64,000 nt of DNA from Gonatopus flavifemur (lineage: Eukaryota; Arthropoda; Insecta; Hymenoptera; Dryinidae), in NCBI GenBank assembly GCA_018340375.1, contig JAFFJZ010000133.1, forward strand, positions 1-64,000. Reading direction: 5' to 3'. Shown piece by piece: positions 11,303 through 23,470 of the stretch; positions within the stretch are counted from its first letter, which is position 1; each line of letters begins with the position of its first letter. The notes under the pieces are model-generated. The model did not search any database. It saw only the letters and a list, made by a program, of their open reading frames with translations, and had not been told where the DNA came from. Position numbers and translations under genes: made by a program.

Positions 11303-12560
11303 TTCAAGAAATAACCACCACACATTCCACAAAAATAATCCATCCATTTTTTGATCAAATGAATTTAACCTCAACCGAACTGCAATTTTCACACAGGCTC
11401 ATAGATTATTATATTCAACCGACGGATGATTGAATCGGATGAACACGTCACTTTAATTGATCTTTTCTGATGCATCGCGTAGGTACCGGTTTAGCTTATG
11501 GTGCGTTCATAGGGAGAGGTACAGAAAAGGGAACAGAAAAAAAAATCTGCGTCTAGCATATATTGGAATACACAGGTAAAGTATGCAGGTTGCTCGAGCG
11601 ACCAGAGTTCATCGAAGTTACAGGGTAGTGTCCGAAAGAGACGATAGTAGCACACTTCTTTCGGCACATCTAGGCATATGAAATGACATATTGAATCAGA
11701 CCTTGGAACAACACACAGACGCAGGAGTAAACACATAGTACACAATATTGGTGAAAATATGAGAAATAGCAATTATCGCTATCTCTATTGATGTATCAAT
11801 ATTGATGACCGTAATTCTTCATGCTTTCACCGATATGAACATATTTCCAATGATTTCTTGTGTGCTGTGAGTTATTCCTCTCTCGGTGTTGTAGACCATG
11901 GCGATCACCCTGTGCTTACGACCACCTATATATTGATTGGCGTGGACTGACCCGAACCCGTCAGCTTATTTGTTACTATCCGAGGCGCCACTGCGAACAT
12001 AATCTTTAGTTATCATAAAAGCATTACTAAAGATATTTTTTACAAGTATTATTGAAACGAGATTAGGGACATCAAGTAGAGCGGGAGCGCTACGGCATGT
12101 TACCCTCAGCCTGGCAACTCGGCAGCCCTCAGCAACCGTGCTATTATATAGTTCTAATTTCGGCCAACGACTTCTCAAATCATAAATTAAAAGTATTTAT
12201 ACCCTCACTATTTTAACTTTATTTAACATACGTAATGCCCAACTATAGTTTCCAAGAAGAATCCAGGCTAAGAGTCTTTTCAAGTTATTTTTATAAAACT
12301 CAAATATATCATAAATGACGATTTCAAAAGTCTTCAATTCAGCGTCGGGTGTTTCAGACCTATGAAGTCAGCTGCTTTTGATATATGTATATTACACATT
12401 ACTTGAATCTCCATTGAAGTGGTCATTTTGAATGTACGCGAAAACATTATATAATATTGTAAGTATGATTGATATCATGGAATCTCATTGTTGAATTTCT
12501 TCATTTCAATAATCGCGATATATTTGACAATAAAATACGAAGTCATGTCATTAACCAATA
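11303..12560. other. Unassigned AT-rich stretch
   Basis: Short open frames at 11491-11772 and 11966-12178 have no motif, no splice context and no similarity I know. I see no repeat longer than a few tens of bases. Confidence 0.4.
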
Positions 12561-12589
12561 TTAATCTAACCATTTGTTATAAAAAGAGG

Positions 12590-12840
12590 TTTTTTGTAAT
12601 ATAAAGGCATTGCATATCGTTTACATGATTGTTTAGAGCGCTGATATCAATTTTGATTATTGAAGTGCAAAATAATGTTATTAAACAATGTTAAATAAAC
12701 AATATGTTGTAAAAGCCGAGTTTTCGAGATACGAAAGCGTTGCATATTGTTACCATGGTTTTTGTCGTTGATGACTTAAATCTTGATTATTTAAGTGCAA
12801 AATAGTATTGTACAATTAATTGAAATAAGAAATTTGTTTT
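12590..12840. repeat. Diverged tandem duplication, about 122 bp
   Basis: GGCATTGCATATCGTTTAC at 12605 recurs as GCGTTGCATATTGTTACC about 122 bp later. The following TTGATTATTGAAGTGCAAAATA matches TTGATTATTTAAGTGCAAAATA. Two units are clear, and a third is only hinted at upstream. Confidence 0.6.
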
Positions 12841-13519
12841 TTATGACTAAATAAATTTGAAGAAGCGTTTTTTGAACATCAGCTGTTCATAAATCAGTTA
12901 GACTTTAATAATAATAAGATTACCTAAGGAACTAACGTAACAATTTATGGATATTTTTATAAATCTGTTTGATGCTGATTCCTAGTCGATTCGGATTAGA
13001 TCGGGAATACCCAGGGAATAGAGCCTATCTTTATCGTACACTCACTTGAGAGTTCCGCAACTTCTAAATAATAATAAATGAATGATGAATAAGTTTTTAT
13101 ACTCGGCTCATTACAAAACGACTAATCGATACCTCGCTTTATTTCATTGAATCGATTGACGCCCGCGTATTGTTTCAAAGTCACCTAACCCTAATACTAA
13201 CGTAAACCGACTTTTTTCTCATTCGGGAGTGAATAGTTGTTCTGTAAGACATGTTCGAACGAATCTATCATTATCCACGATAAATGCGTTTGTGCTTGAG
13301 CACGATCTTCCATTATACGTCCCACCTATCCACTTTAATATATGAGAAAGAACACGTTAACTACTACCTCGCCACCGCGAACGTCCTGTTCTACGATAAA
13401 ACACAACACTTTTTGATGTCGTCATTTCGACCTTATGAAATTAATTTGAGAAGAAAAATCATATTTTTCCCCACCTTAACCTCCACAATACACATTTAAA
13501 TCAACAATAAACATTTATA
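12841..13519. other. No recognisable feature
   Basis: AT-rich. The 71-codon open frame at 13284-13499 has no motif. Confidence 0.4.
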
Positions 13520-13634
13520 GGAGCCTTCCAAAGTAGCTGACCTGATCATCTGGTCATGACTAGATCACCTTTGATTGGTTGAGAAGTGATCTGGTCATGA
13601 CCAAATGATCAGGTCAGCTACTTCGAAAGGCTCC
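13520..13634. mobile_element. 115-bp near-perfect hairpin element
   Basis: GGAGCCTTCCAAAGTAGCTG at the left is mirrored by CAGCTACTTCGAAAGGCTCC at the right, and pairing runs through GATCA/TGGTCATGA words to a short loop. ATA lies directly outside both ends, a possible 3-bp target duplication. Confidence 0.8.
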
Positions 13635-13789
13635 ATAAAATAGCCCATTACTTGGTTTGATTACAATTTTTTGAATTTTTTTCAACACTCAAATGAGACA
13701 TTTTTATGTTTACAGCGCTAATAACAATGCGAAGCGCTACGCGTTGTGAAATATGTATTCGCAAATGAAAATGCATACCATGTCCATAT

Positions 13790-14005
13790 ATTTATATTAT
13801 ATATATATATGTTTGTACAGACATGGAAAAACAGGGAAAAAGCATGGAAATATAGGGAAACAATATGGGAGAATAGGAAAGAACCATAAAAAAATAGGGA
13901 AAAAAACAGGGGAAATCGTGCAAAAAAATACCGAGATTTTCCATGGGAAGAACAGGGAAAACTTTCCTACGGGTACATATATATATATATATGTAGGTAC
14001 ATATA
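13790..14005. repeat. GGGAAA/CATGGAA word array between TA tracts
   Basis: Degenerate repeats such as CATGGAAAAACAGGGAAAA lie between two short ATATAT tracts. A roughly 15-bp period makes several frames open at once with a repeating Gly-Lys pattern (IGKQYGRIGKNHKKIGKK), so the overlapping frames of about 100 codons on both strands are artefacts. Confidence 0.6.
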
Positions 14006-14007
14006 TA

Positions 14008-14232
14008 GTCGGCAGGGTAGGGCTCAATAGGCCCGAAAGGCAGTAAGCCCGAAGGGCTGTAGACCCGGAAACAATAAGCCCGACCGAAGTTAAACACGAA
14101 AAATCACCATGTGTTACTAGTCGTGCTCCAATTATTATCATAGTTACCAATTTTTTTTGGGTTCATTTTTTTCGGGTCAACAGCCCTTCGGGCTCACTGC
14201 CTTCCGGGCCTATTGAGCCCTACCGTTGGCAG
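14008..14232. mobile_element. GC-rich hairpin element
   Basis: Arms 14008-14075 and 14170-14232 pair through GGCAGGGTAGGGCTCAATAG and the inverse CTATTGAGCCCTACCG. They are filled with GGCCCGAA, AGCCCGAAGGGCT and GACCCGG words. The centre is AT-rich. Confidence 0.75.
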
Positions 14233-14233
14233 C

Positions 14234-14434
14234 ATAGAGATATAAGAATAGAGGAGGTGAGTGGGCTGAAAACGTGTGAGACCGAACAGGAAGAGAGAGA
14301 AATAGAGAAGTTTGTGACAACTACGCCCATTGGTTCACGTCTATCGCTTTCTCTTTTGCTCTTTCTTTTATTCAATGTAACACTCCCACCTACAGATTCC
14401 GGCCAACTCCTCTCCTCTATTCTTATATCTCTAT
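14234..14434. mobile_element. Hairpin element abutting the previous one
   Basis: CATAGAGATATAAGAATAG at the left is mirrored by CTATTCTTATATCTCTATG at the right, perfect over 19 bp. GGCAG lies on both sides, the left one shared with the end of the preceding hairpin. Confidence 0.75.
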
Positions 14435-14457
14435 GGTCGGCAGTATAGACTTCAACA

Positions 14458-14898
14458 GGTAGTATGCGGAAAGCCTGACTGGTAATAAGCCCGACTGCTT
14501 GTTATTGGCTGAAAACGAGAGATTTATAGTGAAATTACTAAACATTACTAGTGATCCACCAATGATAGTGGAGTCGGGCTTATTACCAGTCGGGCATGTT
14601 GCATACAGTGAACTGTATACATACTGGAATGAGCACTCCCCAGATATTCAATAGAAATTCTTCGTCAGAGAGAGAAAGAGCAGTGAATGTACAAGAGACA
14701 TCGCCTGACCCTGCCACTTACTACCTTTGCTACAAAAATTGTGGAAATCATCCATGTTCTCAGCTGAAGTAGTAAGTGGCAGGGTAAGGCGATGACTGTC
14801 GTACATTCACTGCGTATATGACTTCTCTCTCTGACGGCGCTAATCTAGGGAGTGCTCATTCCAGTATGTATAGAGTTCGATGGTTGCATACTACCTTT
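14458..14898. mobile_element. Two hairpins enclosed by an outer inverted pair
   Basis: Inner hairpin one (about 14465-14612) pairs GACTGGTAATAAGCCCGACT with its inverse. Inner hairpin two (about 14619-14872) pairs ATACATACTGGAATGAGCAC with GTGCTCATTCCAGTATGTAT and contains a further paired block around ACCCTGCCACTTACTAC and GTAGTAAGTGGCAGGGT. An outer pair, AGGTAGTATGCGGAAAG at 14458 and GCATACTACCTTTC near 14886, encloses both, so the cluster grew by nested insertion. Confidence 0.65.
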
Positions 14899-14899
14899 C

Positions 14900-17800
14900 C
14901 CCTGGTTGAAAAAAACGATTGATCCCGACCAAATACTATTGATCAATCGACTAATCGGAATGAATCAGAACATTGTGCAGTCGAAATGCTGATTGAATCC
15001 AATCGGATCACTGCCATGGGCTGTCTTATTCATGAATAGGAAAAGGAGCGAGTATGACTGATGGATTGAATACCCTGGTTGAACGATCCGATTGAATCCG
15101 ATAAAAAAACATTTCATCGGAATGGATTGAGTTTCTGCATCGGAAATTTCCCATTGATACCAATAAAATAATTTTCAACTGGATTGAATCGGCATTCTCC
15201 CTGGTGAAAAAATCCGATTAAATCCAATAAAAAAAACTTATCGGGATGAATTGATTCCTGCATCGGGATTTTCTTATTGAATTTTATTGGTTGTTAACCC
15301 AACCAACGAACGGTTTATATACATTATATACGCGCATTTTATATCAATTAAACAAACACATATATCATTTATTCAATCATTACGTATGACAAATTATTGC
15401 TGAAATAAATTCAAATGATCATTTATGTGTTATTAACATGGTGATCACTCATCCACCTTGTACCGCAGTTGTCGTTGCTTGACCTAGAAGATCGATCTGG
15501 AACACCCGCTCGCTTGATGCCGTGGTTCGCTTCCTATCAATGTGAACTAAATGACTGTCTTATGTCAGGGATGGGTGTCCTATAGTAATAAGATTCAATT
15601 GGCAATAGTTCATTGGACATATGAGGGATTGTATCGGTCTTAATGAGAGCATGGGAGTTCATTAATAATAAAAATCCCAATGAAGACCAAGAAAATATTT
15701 TCCAATTGGATTCAATCGGTATTTTATGATGGATGAAAAATTCCGATTGATATTGATACAATATTTTTCCATTGGATTCAATCGGTATTTTATGATGGAT
15801 GAAAAATTCCGATTGATATCAATACAATGTTTCTCAATTGGATTCAATCGGTATTTTATCAATATTAAGAATTCCGATTGATATCAATGAAATATTGTGT
15901 AATTGGATTCACTTGGTATTTCATGATCAATGAAAATTCCGATTGACGCCAATACAATATTTTTCAATTGGATTGAATCGGTATGTTATCAATTATGAAG
16001 ATCCTAATTGATACCAGTCAAATATTTTTCAATGGCACCCAATAGGTATTTTATCAATAATAAGAATTCCTATTGATACCAAGAAAATATTTTTCATTTG
16101 ATTAAATCGAGATTTTATTGATTATTGAAATTTCAATTGATATCAGTGAAATATTCTTCAATGGAATTCAATGGGTATTTCATTAATCACAAAAATTCCA
16201 AATGATACCGAGAAAATATTTTCTAATTGGATTCAATGGGTATTTTATGGTTGATAAAAAATTCCGATTAATACCAATAAAATATTTTTTAATTGGATTC
16301 ACTCGGTATGTTATTAATCATGAAGATTCTAATTGATACCAGTCAAATATTTTTCAATGGCATCCAATAGGTATTTTATCAATAGTAAAAATTCCGATTG
16401 ATACCAATACAATATTCTTCAATTTGATTCATTCGGAGGTTTATCAATCATGAAAATTCTAATTGATACCAGTAAAACGTTTTTCAATGGGATCCAATTG
16501 GTATTTCATCAATAATCAAACCTCCAATTCACTCGTTTACAAGGCAACGCGCACTAACCTCTGACGAATGAGGCGCAAACATACATTTGAGCGCTAAATA
16601 ACAGATGAAATAACATGGAAAACGAAAGATTCCGACAATATCTCAAACGCGGTTTGTTTGAATAGAGAATTCCGAGTACTTTTTGATCAGAAGGTATATA
16701 ATACTTTTTAGGGTGTTCAGTGTGGTTTAGATTTCGTATATTGGTATGACTCATTGAATAAGATACAATCCAATCGGCTATACCATGATCGGATCCGATT
16801 GAGTGGTAGAACCTCATTTTAATGGAATTTCATTCGTCTACAGATTTTCTGAGTGGACTAAACCTCCATTGAATCCGATTGAGTCAATTGGGCGATTCCT
16901 GTTTACAACTTAGTTGCAATAGTATACCTTGTATATCAGCATCTCAGTATGATTCCCATCCTCTATCGTGATATGAACCAGTGAACCTACAGAATACTAT
17001 AGAATCCAATTGGTCATGTCTCTATCGAATCCGATTGAGTAGTACAGTCTATCTTTGATGAAATTTTATTCGCAAACAGATGTTGTGAATCGGCTAATTG
17101 CCCATTGGATCCGATTGGGTCAGTTGTGCGATTTCTTTTTACAACTCATTTTGAATAGTGTAATTTGCAAAACCATCTTTTGGTGTGATATAATTGTGTA
17201 TCGTCATATGACTCATTGATTACGATAGAATCCAATCCATCGTACCCGTAGCGAATCCGGTTCAGTACTAGAGTCTGTCTCTGAAGGAATTTGATTCACA
17301 AACCAATGTTTTGGATCGGTTAAACCCTCATCGGATCCACTTGGGTCAGTCGTGCGATTCCTCTTTATAGCTCATTGTGAATAGTACTATTTGCATAATC
17401 AGTGTTTCGGTATGCTTCCCATTCCACATCTTAATATGACTTGATGAGTACGATAGAATCCAGTCGGTCATATCCCTATTGGATCCGATTGAGTAGTAGA
17501 CCCGATCTCTGGGAAAATTTCATTCCCCTACAAATGTTTAGAATCAGCTCGGCCCCCATTACATCCCATTGGGTCACTCGTGAGATCGCTGTTCGCAAAC
17601 ACTCAGAATAGGGTACCCCGTATATTAGCGTCTCAGTGTGATTTGCATTTCATACCGTGAGACGGCTCAAAGAATACGATAGAATGTTATCGGTCACACC
17701 ACTATCAAATCCGATTGAGTAGTAGATCCTACACTGATAAAGGTCCACTCGGTTCCAGATGTTTCAAATTGACTGAACGCTCATTCAATCCGACTGGGTA

Positions 17801-19057
17801 AATGAGGCGATTCCTGTGTACAACTCACTTGCAGTAGTGCACCTTGTGTATCAGCGGCTGAGCGTGATTTCCATCCCGTATCGTAATGTAAATCATTAAA
17901 TACTATAGAACGCTATTGGTCATGTTCTTATCAAATCCGATTGAGTAGTAGCGCCTACTTCTGATAGAATTCCAGTCGCCTACAGATTTTTTGAATCGGC
18001 TACATCCCTATTGAATCCGATGCGGTCAATTGTGCAATTCATTGAATATTATAGCATTCAATCGTTCATTATCATATCGAAACCAATTGAGAAACAGAGC
18101 CCATTCCTGATGGAATCTCACTCGCTCAGAGAGATTTAGAATTAGCAAAACTCTCATTGACTCCGACTGGGTGAATACTTCCAACCTCAGTTGAATCTAC
18201 CTTGAAAAAATGAAAAATTGCAGATCGGTATTACAGTGAGTTTTTGGGTCTCAATCGTATCATGAATCACTGAATACTGTAGAATCGAATCAGCCATTCT
18301 CCTAATGAATCTGATTCCGAATGTACAGCCCTTTGGCAATATTTTTAACTGGAAAAACTTCCAACGAATCAAATTCGCTCACAACGTTCAAATTCCCTAT
18401 CCATTGCGATTCCTCGACTCCGTACATTTACCGATTGATTCTCAAGTGTTTATATTGGTTGATTCGTTGGCATGCTCAATAAATCCAATTGTATTCAATC
18501 GGGATATCGACTGCACAATGTTCTGATTCAATCTCATTCATTTCTCATTACCACCATTCCCCATTTATATTGTTCTTTCTCCTATTCAATCTCATTGTCT
18601 ATTGCGTTTCAACATTACTGGGCAAATGTCGATTCATCCCCATTCGCCCATCCGTTGACTTCCGTATTAATTCCCAATCAATATAATCTCCGATTTTTCC
18701 ATTTCCAATCCACCATTTGATTCTGATTGGATTGCAATCAATGAAACGATAATTGAATCCTATCAAATATCATGCGAAAATCGAAATGTTAAAATGACTA
18801 TTGAATCCAGAAACTTGAATATGTTCAAACCGCATTCGATCTGATTACGTTTTTTCCCTCCATTTCCCTGTGAAGAAGTGTCCCTTGTTTCACCTGTATG
18901 TCCCTGATTCAGTACCATTCATCAAAGCATGTCTATTGGTTCTGATTAAATCCGACCAATTCTGATTGAGGCTGAATCGTCAAATATTGATGCTCCAAAG
19001 TACGTACTATTTATTCAATCAGATTTGGTTAGAATCAATCGTTTATTTTAACCAGGG
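14900..19057. mobile_element. Large CCCTGG element built of ATTGAATCCGATTG words
   Basis: Left end CCCTGGTTGAAAAAAACGA and right end (inverse) CCCTGGTTAAAATAAACGA pair. TC lies directly outside on both sides, a 2-bp duplication. Nearly all of the 4158 bp consists of degenerate variants of ATTGAATCCGATTG or its complement, spaced irregularly by tens of bases, with internal copies of the left end near 15073 and 15201. All open frames here are short and carry no motif. Confidence 0.7.
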
Positions 19058-19209
19058 TCAACACAGTGACTGTGTTCCCACCGTACCGGAATGAAACGGA
19101 AGCAGAATGAGATTATCAAATCGCTATGGGATGATGACCAGCATGTAAGTAGTTTTCTGTTATAAGATTGGATCAGAGTTGCCAGATTCGAGGCATACGC
19201 AGTTCCTTC

Positions 19210-19765
19210 CCTCTCCATAAAACTCATGCAGATAATGCAGATAACTAAAGGGGGTTTTCTGCATCATCTTTTTTCATGGTCAAGTTGGGTTATAATTTTG
19301 AAACTATGAATTGTTCACCATTTCAACACTCATAAATATCTATTTCATATATTCTGAATTTTGAATTTCAAGTCGGAATTACTTTTACAATGTTTTATGC
19401 ATTTTCTGCATCTTCTGCGTATTCTACATGTTTTATGCATAATCTGTGCATAGTTAACGCATATTACTTATCGCAAGGGATGGGTTCTGTGCGCGTGCGA
19501 TAAGTAATATGCGTTAACTATGCGCAGTTATGCATAAAATATGTAGAATACGCAGAGAATGCAGAAAATGCATAAAACATAGGAAAATTATTCCGACCTG
19601 AAATTCAAAATTCAGAATATATGAAATAGATATTTATGAGTGTTGAAATGGTAAACAATTCATAGTTTTAAAATTATAACACAACTTGACCATGAAAAAA
19701 AATGATGCAGAAAACCCCCTTTGGTTACCTGCATTATCTGCATGAGTTTTATGCGCACATTATTC
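19210..19765. repeat. Long palindrome with TGCAT words
   Basis: Arms of about 270 bp (from 19210 to the centre near 19490, and back to 19765) are near-identical reverse complements. They include GGGGGTTTTCTGCATCATC and its inverse at about 19700. The inner arms are rich in TTTTATGCAT, TTCTGCAT and GCATAGTTAACGCAT words. Confidence 0.75.
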
Positions 19766-19834
19766 CTTGCATAAAACCTACCGTATTATGCGTACCCAAC
19801 CCTGCTTATCGCACGCGCACAGAACCCATCCCTG
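19479..19834. mobile_element. Overlapping inverted pair of a 30-bp GC-rich terminus
   Basis: AGGGATGGGTTCTGTGCGCG at the palindrome centre (19481-19507) is repeated in inverse at 19804-19833 (CGCGCACAGAACCCATCCCT). The right half of the palindrome is thus bounded by its own 30-bp inverted repeat. Confidence 0.55.
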
Positions 19835-20159
19835 GGCATCACTGCTTCAATATGTCAACAATGCATTGGCAGGTTATAATACGAAAACTATTTCGTAGTA
19901 CAAAAGGGAGGAATTGCAGGTTGTTGGCCGCTTTTCGAGCTAAAATTTATAGTTAATGTTACATAATGGATTTAATTTAAATGATAATGGACGATATGAA
20001 GTGGATGGATGAAGGTTATTATAAAATGAATGTATTCAAATTACAGTAAATTGATCTGAATTGTTAGACAATGACAGTTTGTCATCAGAAATCTGAGTTT
20101 AAGAAGAAATACGACTTATGAAATATAGAGAGGTTGGAAAATATAGGAAAATAAGGTTA
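19835..20159. other. No recognisable feature
   Basis: AT-rich spacer. The open frame starting at 19702 runs into it from the palindrome and is not credible as a gene. Confidence 0.4.
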
Positions 20160-20935
20160 GTCTCTAATTACTATGATTATGCTGAAATATATCAGATATT
20201 CTGAATAAAAACTATGAACTATATACAAAATGATTCCTCTATGTCCTTCAAGTAGAATCGCAGATGGATGCAGAAAAAACAGAAAGGATACAGAAACATA
20301 CCTCCATCCCATAGCTACAACCATGATCAATTCCAGTAGGAAGGCTCGAAAGGAAATCAAGGCGGCAGAAGCGTAGTGAACAGACAACAAACAAAAATGA
20401 AGTACATTAACCGTAGAACTCTATACGTTGGCTATCATCACTATCACTTTCATTAGGTGGCGTCGTCAACAAATAGAGAAACAGCAAAAGTGCAGTGGAT
20501 GTACCACAAATTCTGGCGATAGGTATCCTGCTATCAAATTCTTCCAGAAGAATCACAGGGAGACAAAGAATAAGCAGAAAAGAAGCAAATATACCATGAA
20601 TCTGTACGCTAGCTACAACCACTATCAAATTCATTGGATGTAGTCGTAAGCAAATGAAGAAAAACAAAAGCGCAGCAAATATGCCCCAGATCCTTGCATC
20701 AGGCGCACTCCACAGACCCACTGACAAATCATTCAGCAGACTATTCAGGATCAATTTAACCAAAATTGAACATATATGACAATATTGTGATTATAGAAAT
20801 TCTTGTAAAATACCTATAGTTCATCCTAACTCATGTTAATGGAAATACAATCCATTCTAACATGTTCTCTCCAAAAGTCTCATCTTTCCAGTTATTCCAT
20901 TCAATCTGGATGATATTTCTATTTCTATAAACCTT
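20160..20935 (-). repeat. Unknown interspersed repeat, copy A, with a hydrophobic open frame
   Basis: Diverged relatives lie at 23471-24660, 24661-25120 and their mirror images at 35440-37135. On the minus strand 20407-20763 is an open frame of 118 codons with alternating Leu/Phe-rich and acidic stretches (LPVILLEEFDSRIPIARI, FLYLLTTPPNESDSD). The mirrored copies at 23996-24229 and 36328-36600 keep a similar peptide. I do not recognise the family. The peptide has internal similarity, so it may come from a roughly 100-bp repeat rather than a protein. Confidence 0.45.
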
Positions 20936-20937
20936 TA

Positions 20938-23470
20938 CACTGAGGAAAAAAATTCTTGGAATTAATGAAATTGATTTCATTGATTCCCATTTCATTGCAT
21001 TCAATAAATGTCTTTTTGACTCTAAAATAATTTCATAACCATAAAAAGTCGTTTCATTCGTACTATCAAATCAGCCCATTGAAAGTTATTTTTTGGGATT
21101 AAAAATTCACTCTATTGACTGAATAACTAATTATTTTTGTCAATATCATCTTTTATCTGATTTATAACTCTGATTTGATGAATTCCAAAGTGAAAATCAA
21201 TGAAATACAACTTCAATTTTATAACGTAAAGTTTCGTGTGGAAATCGAGGTTGATTATACTTAGTATTTGAAATTCTCAACAATCATGTATTTGACATAA
21301 TTATTGTTTTCTTCACCAGAATAATTATTGACTCCAAGTGGAAATATATTTCATAAAATGAATAGACATGGCTTACGAATGATCAACCTCTCCCATCATG
21401 AGAAAAACAACGCGAGATCAGGTTGATAAAATGATTATTATATTCAAGAACATGGAGTTATAGCACCAAGAATACTGTTATTCATAAACCGGTACCGTTG
21501 AGAGTATAATAATCTCATTCATTTCAATACAAGTGGTCTTGTTCGGATAATAAAATCAAATCATATACCGAATAGTTGTGAATTTCAATTCCGAGAGTTC
21601 TATTCTTTCAACAGAAAACTAAATTCATGATCACAAGGAGATACTTCTTCTGTTCAAACTTCAGAGCAATTCCTTTGGATGAAATCTATTTTATAGAACA
21701 GATTTCATATGAACAATGATGGTTTGGATAGTTCTGAAATCAATAAAATGAAGTATTGTAACCCATGATTTGGGAATTCAAATCGGATGGAGCTATTTTA
21801 TTCATGCTAATAAATGTGTTCTCCAAGTTTGAATCGTTTATAGAAACAAAACGAAAATTAAAACTCACGAAATCTGATAAATCATCGTTACATATCTTTT
21901 CGAATCAACTCTTTGCCACTGGAAACATCGTTTAAATAATGTACTGCAAGATTTTTGGGCTTTAATAGTTGAATATTATCTTACACTGAAAAAAAAATTT
22001 ATTCCAGTCAAATAAATATTTATTTGTCCTGTACCAAAGAAATATTCATTAGAATTAACAAAATATTCTTTGGAACCAAAATAATTCATTTGAATTAAAT
22101 AGATGGTTTTTAATCGTTTATTTGATTCCAATAAATTATTTTGGTTCCAAAGAATATTTTGTTAATTCTAATAAATATTTCTTTGGTACAGGACAAATAA
22201 ATATTTATTTGACTGGAACAAATTTTTTTTTCAGTGTATTCGATGGTTAATTAGTTTCAATAAACAATTCAAACTTCAGCAACATCTAAAAAATCACCTC
22301 ATTAAAAATTTTCATTGATGATTGAAGAAGGATTCTAGTCAATAAACTGCTAACCTGATTATTCTCGTCAATACTACGTTTGATGAGGTGAAAATTGTAT
22401 ACATTCTGCAAAATTCCAATGCTTTTTGCGAATAAAAGTTTCATCGAGTCCATAAAATGGATAGATCGATCGAATTTATGAATTCATTGAAACAAAGAAA
22501 TATGTTTTTAAAATAAAAATGTATTGAATTCACTTCAACAAATTGCGTTTACTTCTCAGAAGGTGGCAATACTTTCTCACAAGCTATCTTCCTGCAGTGC
22601 AGTTCGCATATAAAGAACTAATTCACCGGAAACCTATAGTAAGTAATGTTTCGTCCTAATAAATATTTCTTCTAGGTTCCGGCATCGAACATCATCAACG
22701 AATATGACTTGATCGCAAAGAAAAACAGTTTCTTCAAACTTCTTGATCATATTAATCATCTGATCGAATAATCCAATTGTTTCAAATGAACTAGAGATCA
22801 CACAGGAACTAAAAAGGTCGGCTCTGCTCTTGCGCGAATGCTCTGACTCCTGCTTATTCCTTTTTATTCTGGAAATTTTATAAAATATCATTCATCCAAT
22901 CAAAATGAATTTCATTGATTCGAAGAAAGATTTATTCATATCAATAAGTTTTCTGAAGGATTAGAAAATCTCTTTGTACAATCTAAGAAATAATTCCTTA
23001 GATAGGGAAGAATATTCATTGTTTCAAATATTAATTTATTTACAGAAAATTTCCATTTCATATTCATGAAAACATTTTATTTCGAATGCAAGGAATATTT
23101 ATATCATTTATATTGATATTTTTCTATTTTAAAACTTTTTTTATTCGAATAATTAAATATTTCATTGAAAGGAGAAATTATCATTTTGGCACTACAGTTG
23201 GTTATTACAGTGTTATAAATGGCTTCTGCCCATCAAATGCATAATTCATTGAATCAAATTATATTCCATGAATTCGAAAATCAAAATTTTCCATCCAATA
23301 ACTTTTTCATCAATCCTAAGTATCTCATTTTACAATTAATGATCCCACCACTTTCGTGTGAAGCACATATTGAATGAAGTTGATGCAATAACTCCACAGA
23401 TACCATTGGATGAATTCATTTCTTAGACTCAAAGAAAAATTCATCGGTTCAAAACATTTTTTTCTCAGTG
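20938..23470. mobile_element. 2.5-kb TA-flanked element with CACTGAG ends and ATTCATTGAA words
   Basis: Starts CACTGAGGAAAAAAATTC, ends with the inverse TTTTTTTCTCAGTG and is flanked by TA (20936-20937, 23471-23472), a Tc1/mariner-like signature. The flanks joined across it read ATAAACCTTTA then TTCTCATTTC. That matches the uninterrupted repeat at 35658-35675, which confirms the insertion. The interior is dominated by ATTCATTGAA- and TTCATTTC-type words and has no transposase. The mirror copy is at 37136-39338. Confidence 0.8.
21984..22236. mobile_element. 253-bp palindromic MITE present in only one arm
   Basis: CACTGAAAAAAAAATTTATT and its inverse bound a near-perfect hairpin of AATAAATATTTATTTG words, flanked by TA at 21982-21983 and 22237-22238. 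The other arm has the empty site at about 38357-38358 with a single TA, so insertion followed the inverted duplication. Confidence 0.9.

Noticed and set aside
13753..14150. Overlapping open frames of about 100 codons on both strands
   Set aside because: A 15-bp word period opens several frames at once, and the peptides are low complexity.
15060..19000. A CRISPR-like array
   Set aside because: The words are degenerate, occur on both strands and have no constant repeat or spacer length; the genome is also clearly animal.
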